Shown in pieces: positions 45,111-53,531 of a stretch of 64,000 nucleotides of DNA. How positions within the stretch are numbered: the first letter of the stretch is position 1; each line of letters begins with the position of its first letter. Source of the DNA: Salinibaculum sp. SYNS191 (GTDB lineage: Archaea; Halobacteriota; Halobacteria; Halobacteriales; Haloarculaceae); contig NZ_CP147838.1 of assembly GCF_037338445.1 (NCBI RefSeq), forward strand, positions 1,984,001 through 2,048,000, in the 5' to 3' direction. The notes under the pieces are model-generated. The model did not search any database and was not told where the DNA came from. It saw nothing but the letters and a program-made list of their open reading frames with translations. Both the position numbers and the translations under genes were made by a program.

Positions 45111-45720
45111 CCCCTCAGGATTGATTCCGGTGAGTGCGCTGAATCAATATCTGTACTGTCCTCGCCGATGGTGGTACTACGAGTTCTTCAACCCGGAAGA
45201 TAGGTCAGCCGTGCTCGTTGACGGGCGTACCAATCACGATAGTCAATCACGCACGAGCACACAATTTCGGGAGCAGCACTTTGCAGCCCCTGACCTCTGT
45301 CTGCACGGTGCTGTCGACCTGCTCGAACAGTCTGAGGATGAGGACCACCCCACCCCTGTTGAGCGAAAACGTGGCTCCAGCGGTCGTTACTACTGGAACG
45401 ATGAAGTACAGTTGGCCGGCTACTGCCTGTTGCTGGAACACGCCGTGCCAGAGGTGATCACTATCGAGAGTGGATACATCTATTTATACGAGACAGACGA
45501 GCGCCACGAAATCACAATCACAGACGACCATCGGTGTGCGGTCCGTGAAACCATCGCGGAGATCCAGGCGCTTGAACCGGATAATCCGCCTGAGGTGGTA
45601 GACAATCCGCGGAAATGCGAGCCGTGTTCCGTTCAGCACCGCTGTCTTCCACGTACTGTCGAAACTGTCTCGGATGACCTTAGCTCCGCTCCACAGACAG
45701 GGGGAGATTCACATGAGTGA
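45085..45720 (+). CDS. cas4: CRISPR-associated exonuclease Cas4
   Basis: 211 aa. RecB-type nuclease with an iron-sulfur cluster: LNQYLYCPRRWWYYE carries the first Cys (~residue 25), GAVDLLE and VERKRGSSG the metal-binding acidic and Lys residues, VQLAGYCLLLE the QxxxY motif, and CEPCSVQHRC the three C-terminal cluster cysteines. It trims prespacers and checks the PAM with Cas1-Cas2. Overlaps cas3 by 26 bp and cas1 by 8 bp. Confidence 0.93.
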   Translation: MSVSRARRSPSGLIPVSALNQYLYCPRRWWYYEFFNPEDRSAVLVDGRTNHDSQSRTSTQFREQHFAAPDLCLHGAVDLLEQSEDEDHPTPVERKRGSSGRYYWNDEVQLAGYCLLLEHAVPEVITIESGYIYLYETDERHEITITDDHRCAVRETIAEIQALEPDNPPEVVDNPRKCEPCSVQHRCLPRTVETVSDDLSSAPQTGGDSHE

Positions 45721-46753
45721 TGCTCGTCGCGGTCCAGACCCACGCCCGCCACTTGAGGAGACAGTTCTGTACATCACGACGCAGGGAACACAACTCGGCG
45801 TCAACGATAATCAGTACGAGATTCGGGACCTAAGTGATACGGGGGAGGGAGAACCATCACCGAACATCCTCGAGAAGTTCCCTGTGGAAAAAATAGAGAC
45901 TGTCAATATCTTCGGTCGAGGTGTTGACCTCACCTCTGCGGTGATTGCAATGGCGAGTCGAACGCAGACGGCAATCAACTACTTTACGACGAACGGACGG
46001 TTTCGAGGACGGTTCGTGCCGGGAGAGACATCTGTCGCGTTACTCCATGAACAGCAACACCACCTGTCAGAGTCAGATACTCATGACGTGGCCCTCCGCA
46101 TCGTCGCCGGGAAGGTCACGAACGCCCGCCGGTATCTTGGTCGTAAGGGCGTGGAAGTCCCCGAAGATGACGGCCTTGCGACGGCTCTCACTCGCTTGCA
46201 AGCGGCGGAGACACTCAACGAAATCAGGGGAATAGAAGGAGCGGCGGCGAAGTCCTTTTTCCGCCACTACGAGGACACACTAGCTGACGGCTGGACGATG
46301 GACGGGCGGTCTCGACGACCACCGGAGGACCATGTCAATAGCCTCTTATCGTTGACTTACACTATGCTCGAACGGGAGGCGGAGGCAGCACTTCGACAGG
46401 TCAATCTCGACCCCTTCGTCGGCATTTTCCACGACATGCGACATGGACGTCCGGCGCTGGCACTGGATCTGATGGAAGAATTTCGCCGCGGATTTGCCGA
46501 CCCGTTCGTGGCTCGTCTCATCAACACTGAAACGCTCACGCACGACGACTTCACGGTCGAGAACGAACTCCGCGACGGTGCATTTGACACGTATCTCTCG
46601 CAGTTCGACCAGTACCTGGCAGAGGAACTGACTCACGACATCGTGGATCGAACACTCACCCGTCGAGAAACGATCCGGGTGCAGGCAAACCTACTCAGGA
46701 AGCGAATCATAGGCGACATCCCTGAGTACCCACCGTACGAGACGAGCCGATGA
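45713..46753 (+). CDS. cas1: CRISPR integrase Cas1
   Basis: 346 aa from ATG 45713. Beta N-terminal domain (ETVLYITTQGTQLGVNDNQYEIRD, NIFGRGVDLTSAVIAMASRTQTAINYFTTNGRFRGRFV) and helical catalytic domain. The conserved metal residues are Glu175 (GIEGAAAK), His240 (GIFHDMRHGRPALA) and Glu255 (LDLMEEFR). It integrates new spacers at the leader end of the array with Cas2. Start lies within the cas4 end; stop overlaps cas2 (ATGA). Confidence 0.96.
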   Translation: MSDARRGPDPRPPLEETVLYITTQGTQLGVNDNQYEIRDLSDTGEGEPSPNILEKFPVEKIETVNIFGRGVDLTSAVIAMASRTQTAINYFTTNGRFRGRFVPGETSVALLHEQQHHLSESDTHDVALRIVAGKVTNARRYLGRKGVEVPEDDGLATALTRLQAAETLNEIRGIEGAAAKSFFRHYEDTLADGWTMDGRSRRPPEDHVNSLLSLTYTMLEREAEAALRQVNLDPFVGIFHDMRHGRPALALDLMEEFRRGFADPFVARLINTETLTHDDFTVENELRDGAFDTYLSQFDQYLAEELTHDIVDRTLTRRETIRVQANLLRKRIIGDIPEYPPYETSR

Positions 46754-47034
46754 GCGAGTCACGCAGATTCGTCGTCGCATACGACGCAAGCGACGACGAT
46801 CTCCGCTCTCGGATACGCTCGCTTTGCCGTCGCTACGGAGCCCATCGGCAGTTCAGTCTCTTCGAAGTCCGATTTACAGAGACGGAGAAGGCTGAGTTCG
46901 TCAAGGACGCGCGTGACCTCGTATCAGAGGGAGACGGACAGGCAGAGATCTGTATTTACTCTGTTGGTCCGGTGAAAAACGACGTGGTGATACCCGACCG
47001 TGAGATGGATGATGAACCAGCAAATATTGTATGA
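46750..47034 (+). CDS. cas2: CRISPR-associated protein Cas2
   Basis: 94 aa. Ferredoxin-like fold with the opening strand RRFVVAYDASDDDLRSRIRSLCRRYGAHRQFSLFEVRFTETE and the catalytic-site Asp after the first strand. C-terminal CIYSVGPVKNDVVIPDRE. It is the dimer core of the Cas1-Cas2 spacer integrase. Last cas gene, 111 bp before the first repeat. Confidence 0.94.
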   Translation: MSESRRFVVAYDASDDDLRSRIRSLCRRYGAHRQFSLFEVRFTETEKAEFVKDARDLVSEGDGQAEICIYSVGPVKNDVVIPDREMDDEPANIV

Positions 47035-47145
47035 TGATTCGTGAAGGGTTTTATATTTCTCCGACAGCCTCACTCGCCGAGAGTGGTGGCCAAAACAAAC
47101 AACGGAGAAGCGCTTATTGTCCCGTTCATACTACATGGCACCAGG
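47035..47145 (+). promoter_or_regulatory. CRISPR leader
   Basis: 111 bp between the cas2 stop and repeat 1, AT-richer than the array, with TTTTATATTT at about 47049-47058, a good TATA candidate for array transcription. Polarity agrees: the degenerate repeat is at the far end, so new spacers enter here. Confidence 0.75.
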
Positions 47146-50100
47146 GTTGCAGCCCGGAGAAAGCTCGGGAGAGATTGAAACGTCGTCAATGTCGTTGCGA
47201 ACGATGTCACATCCGCGCGTTGCAGCCCGGAGAAAGCTCGGGAGAGATTGAAACCTCGACGTCCAGGAGGTCGAGCCACCAGCTGGCATGTTGCAGCCCG
47301 GAGAAAGCTCGGGAGAGATTGAAACACCGGTTCCTGAGTCCGCGCTCAAGCCCGCTCCCGCGGCGTTGCAGCCCGGAGAAAGCTCGGGAGAGATTGAAAC
47401 CCGGCCTGCCCCGCTGTCGTGGTGGCCCCAACGGTCGCCGTGTTGCAGCCCGGAGAAAGCTCGGGAGAGATTGAAACTCGCTTTCGAGGATGGCCTGCAG
47501 CGCTTGCTGCTGGCTGTTGCAGCCCGGAGAAAGCTCGGGAGAGATTGAAACTCACCGTCTGGGCCCAACTGCTCGACCTGAATTTCGTGTTGCAGCCCGG
47601 AGAAAGCTCGGGAGAGATTGAAACGACCCGGCCCCGTCGCCGGTTATGATAACAGACCCAAACGTTGCAGCCCGGAGAAAGCTCGGGAGAGATTGAAACA
47701 AACAGTGCGAGGCCGGCGACCGCGTTGTCGTCGGGTTGCAGCCCGGAGAAAGCTCGGGAGAGATTGAAACGTGGGGCTCCTGGGACTCGCAGCGCTCGCA
47801 GTAGTTGGGTTGCAGCCCGGAGAAAGCTCGGGAGAGATTGAAACGTGACGGGGACAAAAAGCGGTCGCGTTACTGGCTCGTTGCAGCCCGGAGAAAGCTC
47901 GGGAGAGATTGAAACATGACCGCAAATATCGGGAGAACATCCCCAGTAGTGCGTTGCAGCCCGGAGAAAGCTCGGGAGAGATTGAAACGTCGTTCTGTTG
48001 CGGTGGGGCAGCGCCGATAACGTACTCTGTTGCAGCCCGGAGAAAGCTCGGGAGAGATTGAAACCGCCAGTATCTCCAGCCACTCGCGGACCTGCCAGGC
48101 CGGGTTGCAGCCCGGAGAAAGCTCGGGAGAGATTGAAACCTTGCGCGGGCCGATACTGTTCGCGTCCACATACAGGTACGGTTGCAGCCCGGAGAAAGCT
48201 CGGGAGAGATTGAAACACGCTGACCGGCGACGAGGCCGAGACGAACTGGGTCGTTGCAGCCCGGAGAAAGCTCGGGAGAGATTGAAACTGCGTCGACGTC
48301 CACGCCAGGGACCTGTGCGTCGGCCGTTGCAGCCCGGAGAAAGCTCGGGAGAGATTGAAACTCCGCGCAGGGCATCGGCCGCGAGCCACGCGCTGCTATG
48401 TTGCAGCCCGGAGAAAGCTCGGGAGAGATTGAAACCACATCAACCGCGAGCACGGAGAGGCAACCTTCGAAGGTTGCAGCCCGGAGAAAGCTCGGGAGAG
48501 ATTGAAACAACGAGAGTCTACAGCCACAGACGACCTATCGCATCGTTGCAGCCCGGAGAAAGCTCGGGAGAGATTGAAACACTAATGGTAAGTATCTAAC
48601 TCGATTGCTCGAAACGTTGCAGCCCGGAGAAAGCTCGGGAGAGATTGAAACACGCCTGATGCCCGTCGCACTACTGGGCGTCATCGCAGGCGTTGCAGCC
48701 CGGAGAAAGCTCGGGAGAGATTGAAACAAAGCCGCCGCCGTTGCCCCGCCGTGGTCGGCGTGGGTTGCAGCCCGGAGAAAGCTCGGGAGAGATTGAAACG
48801 AGGGCCGGTCGGCGGGCTGGGCATCGGCGCTCATGTTGCAGCCCGGAGAAAGCTCGGGAGAGATTGAAACCCCTTCAATTGCTCCGCCCGAGAAGTGGAC
48901 GTGTTTGTTGCAGCCCGGAGAAAGCTCGGGAGAGATTGAAACCTGGCCGGGGTCGATTGACTCGCGGGCCTGTGTCGTGTTGCAGCCCGGAGAAAGCTCG
49001 GGAGAGATTGAAACCCGCTTGAGTTGGCTGTTTTCGATTGCTGGCATGGTTGGTTGCAGCCCGGAGAAAGCTCGGGAGAGATTGAAACCTCGTCATGGCT
49101 GCCATCGCCCTCGTCGTCGTGAGGTTGCAGCCCGGAGAAAGCTCGGGAGAGATTGAAACATCGAAAACGGGAGCGCCGAGCCGACCAGTGCGACCAGTTG
49201 CAGCCCGGAGAAAGCTCGGGAGAGATTGAAACATCGTGATTACCACCGACGACCTGGGCCCGGAAGTCGGGGTCGTTGCAGCCCGGAGAAAGCTCGGGAG
49301 AGATTGAAACACGCTGGGTCGCGACGACCAGATCAAAAACGCCGGGAGGTTGCAGCCCGGAGAAAGCTCGGGAGAGATTGAAACAGAAACCTCCCGCTCC
49401 ACATGAAAAGTTGCGAGGAGGGTTGCAGCCCGGAGAAAGCTCGGGAGAGATTGAAACTCGCTAACTGCAATCGAGTCTTCAGGATTGTGGATGTGTTGCA
49501 GCCCGGAGAAAGCTCGGGAGAGATTGAAACCGCGTCCACGCCAGCGGTGATGATACAGCACAACCGCTGTTGCAGCCCGGAGAAAGCTCGGGAGAGATTG
49601 AAACAGGTTGTCAGTGCCCGAACTCGTGAAATAAGAGTCGCCACCGTTGCAGCCCGGAGAAAGCTCGGGAGAGATTGAAACTTGCTCCCCAGCGGGTCGC
49701 GGTAGATGGTCATGTGGTGTTGCAGCCCGGAGAAAGCTCGGGAGAGATTGAAACACGGCAACGGGCAACCAATTCGACAACGGGGCAGTTGTTGCAGCCC
49801 GGAGAAAGCTCGGGAGAGATTGAAACACTGGTGTTGGTGCAGTTGCGATTGAGGAAATGATGTTGCAGCCCGGAGAAAGCTCGGGAGAGATTGAAACCAA
49901 GCCGTAGAGGGTGGGCCATACAGAAACAGTGTTGCGTTGCAGCCCGGAGAAAGCTCGGGAGAGATTGAAACTGCCGCAGCAGTTCCGCGTCGCGCGACCG
50001 GCTGGCCTCGTTGCAGCCCGGAGAAAGCTCGGGAGAGATTGAAACTCGTTGGCGTCGGTGAAGGCCACGCCCAGGGAGTTGCCCGTTGCAGCCCGGAGAA

Positions 50101-51296
50101 AGCTCGGGAGAGATTGAAACCTGGACCGGCCCGGACCCCGAATCGTAGTACGACTGCGTCAGCCGCGTTGCAGCCCGGAGAAAGCTCGGGAGAGATTGAA
50201 ACGTGTTGTCCTCGACCTTTATCCACTCGGAGGAGCCGTTGCAGCCCGGAGAAAGCTCGGGAGAGATTGAAACAACCGCATCGAAATCGGAGGGGAGGAT
50301 GACTGATGGGTTGCAGCCCGGAGAAAGCTCGGGAGAGATTGAAACGTCGACGGGCGGGTCGAACGCCGTCGAGTCACCGTTGCAGCCCGGAGAAAGCTCG
50401 GGAGAGATTGAAACATCGAATTTGACCGCTTGGGGAACAGTGCAGACTGAACGCCGTTGCAGCCCGGAGAAAGCTCGGGAGAGATTGAAACCGCGCCCTG
50501 GATGCGTACTGAGAGGATCGGTTCGCGGCGTTGCAGCCCGGAGAAAGCTCGGGAGAGATTGAAACATGAAAGCGTGGGTGAAAATCGCCAGGGATGAGAT
50601 ACGTTGCAGCCCGGAGAAAGCTCGGGAGAGATTGAAACGCATTCATATTGCAGGGGTTGCAATAGCAATATGCCGTTGCAGCCCGGAGAAAGCTCGGGAG
50701 AGATTGAAACACGTCGATATCTCGGGATACCGACTCGGCGACGGCCGGGTTGCAGCCCGGAGAAAGCTCGGGAGAGATTGAAACGACGGAGACGGGACCG
50801 ACGAGGCCTCGGTCTCCGGGTTGCAGCCCGGAGAAAGCTCGGGAGAGATTGAAACTCAGTACGTGAGAGGACAAGGGTATCCTCATTTGGCCCGTTGCAG
50901 CCCGGAGAAAGCTCGGGAGAGATTGAAACAGGCGTTGTCCCCGACGCGCTGTTAGAGGTCGGCGAGGTTGCAGCCCGGAGAAAGCTCGGGAGAGATTGAA
51001 ACACCAGCGTCGGTTTCAGCGGGAACGCGGCACACGACCGTTGCAGCCCGGAGAAAGCTCGGGAGAGATTGAAACAAGGACGCCTCCGGGACCGTGCCGC
51101 TGACGTGGTCCGGTTGCAGCCCGGAGAAAGCTCGGGAGAGATTGAAACAGCCAGCCGCAGATGGTGACCCACGAGTCCAAGGGGCACGTTGCAGCCCGGA
51201 GAAAGCTCGGGAGAGATTGAAACCGTGGGTCGGCGGGGATGCCGACGATCGACGCTTCCGTCGCGGCGAGGAGAAAACCAAGATCGGGATTGAAAC
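47146..51296 (+). CRISPR. CRISPR array, 56 identical repeats plus 1 degenerate, 56 spacers
   Basis: Repeat is 36 nt, starting GTTGCAGCCCGG and ending GAGATTGAAAC. I located 56 copies, starting at 47146, 47219, 47290 and so on to 51188, without seeing a substitution. A degenerate 57th copy lies at 51261-51296. Spacers are 33-46 nt, mostly 35-39. Inside the repeat CCCG and CGGG can pair around a 9-nt loop; the ATTGAAAC end would be the crRNA 5' handle. Open frames on either strand through the array are artefacts of the repeat. No spacer was recognised as matching the window. Confidence 0.98.
51261..51296 (+). repeat. Degenerate terminal CRISPR repeat
   Basis: It keeps GGATTGAAAC at its end and AGGAGAAAA in the middle but has diverged in the first half. 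The preceding spacer is a normal 37 nt (51224-51260), which confirms the phase. A decayed last repeat marks the leader-distal, oldest end. Confidence 0.75.
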
Positions 51297-51310
51297 TCTC
51301 GGACTTGATA

Positions 51311-51583
51311 TCAGTCACCCACTGACCAGCTGCTCTGCCAGGTGACCGGGAGTTCCTGAGTGTCGAGGACGTCTGCGATCTCGGCTGGCGTGACGCTGCC
51401 CTGTTGTTCGGCGAGCTGCATCAGTTCTGTCATCTTCCCGGTCGGGACTGCCTGGGTGCCCCCGGACATCCGCACGTAATACTTCGCAGCACTGTCGATG
51501 GCCTTGCTTTTCGTATTCTCGCCGCTGGCCTCGAGGAGCGCTTCGAGGCGACGCTCCCGCTCGTCGTTCATCCTGAGCCGCAT
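51311..51583 (-). CDS. Small ribbon-helix-helix-like protein
   Basis: 90 aa from ATG 51583. RLRMNDERERRLEALLEASGENTKSKAIDSAAKYYVRM reads like an RHH DNA-binding segment (strand, helix, TKSKAIDSA turn, helix); a C-terminal helical part PTGKMTELMQLAEQQGSVTPAEIADVL follows. It resembles haloarchaeal proteins that I recall as DUF7386, seen near CRISPR and plasmid loci. A DNA-binding regulatory role is likely. Its 3' end lies 15 bp from the terminal CRISPR repeat. Confidence 0.75.
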   Translation of the reverse strand: MRLRMNDERERRLEALLEASGENTKSKAIDSAAKYYVRMSGGTQAVPTGKMTELMQLAEQQGSVTPAEIADVLDTQELPVTWQSSWSVGD

Positions 51584-51709
51584 ATTTTTGCACACACCCC
51601 CTAGGTTCCTAGTTTTTTCGACCGACGAACTGGCCGCTCAGTTATAAATAGGGTCGGAAGTCGGCGTGATCCTGACGATGGCCACTTGGTCGCCACGCTC
51701 GTCGCGAGA

Positions 51710-51749
51710 GAAATTGCACACGCCACTCCATCAAGATGTGTGCAATTTC
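51710..51749. promoter_or_regulatory. Perfect 12-bp inverted repeat with 16-nt loop
   Basis: GAAATTGCACAC (51710-51721) and GTGTGCAATTTC (51738-51749). It lies between the end of the minus-strand 330-aa gene (51847) and the start of the RHH-like gene (51583). A stem of this length could be a terminator-like hairpin, an operator, or a trace of an excised element. Confidence 0.5.
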
Positions 51750-51846
51750 GGCAATTGCTTTCTGTCGACGCGCAACCCCGTCTTTGCAACCTGTGATATG
51801 AATAACGTGTGAGATACAAAGCGGTACTGACAGCATCAAAGACAGC

Positions 51847-52839
51847 TCAAAATCCAACCTGCTTCAGCGAGGCAGTCACATACAGTGTCCGGCGACTTGG
51901 CGGATCAAGCACGACAAGCCGCTCAACATGGTCTGCAGAGTCGGGCTGACCATTTCGATCATAAACAACACCACTGAACAACTGTAGTGGTCGATAGAGC
52001 GACCGCGCCGCCGATTCTGAAAGGTTGCCAAGATGTGTCGGGCTGACGCCCAAGAGTGGATTATCACCGTAGCGTAGTCGGGGAGAAAAATCTGGACCGA
52101 TTGGGAGCATAATGGCGTCACCGACAGACTCACTGTTCACCACTGGACCCGACCGATTCGACGAGAGGATTAGCTGTCGGAATGGCCATGGATCTTGTGA
52201 CATCGGGGGTTCCTCAGTCGTCTGCTCAAAGAACGCACTCACTGGCGTTGGATCAAGGAGTGTCCCGATGCGGAGCAAGCCAAAGCGAACAAAAAACCTC
52301 GAGTCTGCCCTCGGCCGGAGCGCATTCAGATAGAACCAGCCATATTTCGTTGGCCAGAGAATAGAGCCAAGACACTCACTCTCGGGTTGACCAGGTACTG
52401 ACGCCCGAAATCCCGAGACTTTCTGTTCAAATTCTCTCGCACGGGCCTCAATCTCTCGGAGATCGGTAATAAATCGACTTGGCGTATTCGAACTCAGTTG
52501 CACCCGACCATGGAGAACGCCATACCAAGAAGACCCCCGTGGGGATGGCTCAAGCATTGAGTGAGCCGTATTGAGACAGCTTTCGATCTCAGCAACTGTC
52601 TGCTTACGTTTAAACTGCGAGATATCGATGAACTGGCGCACTCCGGTTTCGATACTCGGGAAGTTGAGCCAAGGGACAAAGACAACTACATTGTTACTAT
52701 CGTTGATAGAAACAATTCGATCCGTGAGTGAGACACCAGCAAATGCAGGATCGGCGCGCGGGTCAAGAACTCCCGTGTCTGCATGAAGGGATACATCGCT
52801 TGGAAGCGTGAGCTGCTCGGAGATGGACTCGCTGGTCAT
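51847..52839 (-). CDS. Hypothetical protein (330 aa), HerA-island associated
   Basis: 330 aa from ATG 52839. Mixed alpha/beta soluble protein with SLTDRIVSINDSNNVVVFVPWLNFPSIETG, a helix with YxQFKRKQTVAEIESCLNTAHSML-like heptads, SRFITDLREIEARAREFEQKVSG, then WPTKYGWFYLNALRPRADSRFFVRFGLLRIG and a C-terminal beta region. No catalytic motif is recognised. Neighbours are a giant HerA/VirB4-like ATPase, an amphi-Trp protein and the CRISPR locus, so a role in the same mobile or defence module is inferred only from location. Confidence 0.65.
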   Translation of the reverse strand: MTSESISEQLTLPSDVSLHADTGVLDPRADPAFAGVSLTDRIVSINDSNNVVVFVPWLNFPSIETGVRQFIDISQFKRKQTVAEIESCLNTAHSMLEPSPRGSSWYGVLHGRVQLSSNTPSRFITDLREIEARAREFEQKVSGFRASVPGQPESECLGSILWPTKYGWFYLNALRPRADSRFFVRFGLLRIGTLLDPTPVSAFFEQTTEEPPMSQDPWPFRQLILSSNRSGPVVNSESVGDAIMLPIGPDFSPRLRYGDNPLLGVSPTHLGNLSESAARSLYRPLQLFSGVVYDRNGQPDSADHVERLVVLDPPSRRTLYVTASLKQVGF

Positions 52840-53072
52840 CTCAACGCCCACCTTCGAGCGCAGCAGTGAGAGTGCAAACAGTCTCTTTCAAAGGAGCCAG
52901 GCCAAGGCCAGCCGGTGAAGTCATCGCTTCTCGTCTACAACCAGCATGCTTGAAGCTGTGTTTTTGCGATGATTAGCGTGTCATAGAACCGTTCCCAATC
53001 CCGTACCGATCATCCGTGAGTGGCCAATCAAGGGGGAGTTCACTTATCGGTGAAGGCAGCGTATCGTTCAGT

Positions 53073-53360
53073 ATGCCTGAAGAAGTCCTGTTCAAATCAG
53101 AGAGTAACCAGAGTCGAGAAGAGATTGCATCGTACCTCCGGAAAGTCGCGGACAATCTTGAGGGTGGGAACGCTATCAGCCTGACAGCAGGCTCCGAGTC
53201 TGTAACACTGAATCCCCCTGCACGACCGACCTTCGAGGTCAAAGCCGAGCGCGAAGGCCCCGCTGGCAATATGTCTGAATTAAGTGTCGAGTTCGAACTC
53301 GAATGGGACGAGAACGCTAGTGGGGAGAGCAGCGAAAGTGGCCAGCTCGAAATCGAATAG
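53073..53360 (+). CDS. amphi-Trp domain protein
   Basis: 95 aa from ATG 53073. PEEVLFKSESNQSREEIASYLRKVADNLEGG, ISLTAGSESVTLNPPARPTFEVKAEREGP and a long acidic end (SVEFELEWDEN) match the amphi-Trp domain family, small haloarchaeal and bacterial proteins named for an amphipathic sequence with a conserved Trp, visible in ELEWDE. Function unknown. Divergent from the 330-aa gene. Confidence 0.85.
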   Translation: MPEEVLFKSESNQSREEIASYLRKVADNLEGGNAISLTAGSESVTLNPPARPTFEVKAEREGPAGNMSELSVEFELEWDENASGESSESGQLEIE

Positions 53361-53531
53361 TCACTCCGCACGCTTACTGAGGGGTTGATTCAATCAGCAA
53401 TCGATGAAACAAACCTCGTGAGGATATTTCTATGACACACTCATGGTAGCAACCCTGCGGCTTTACGATCAAGCCAAGCAGCAACGAATCAAGAATTGAG
53501 GCAAAGCAGTAATCGTCGTCATTACACTGAC

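Noticed and set aside
47131..51318. Long open frames on both strands across 47.1-51.3 kb with repeated blocks such as SLPSFLRAAT and QPGESSGEIET
   Set aside because: They are translations of the 36-nt CRISPR repeat and disappear once the array is recognised; no start, composition or homology supports a protein.
51601..51857. Two 71-72 codon minus-strand frames downstream of the 330-aa gene
   Set aside because: Composition unlike neighbours and the region contains a strong inverted repeat; no start or motif supports either.
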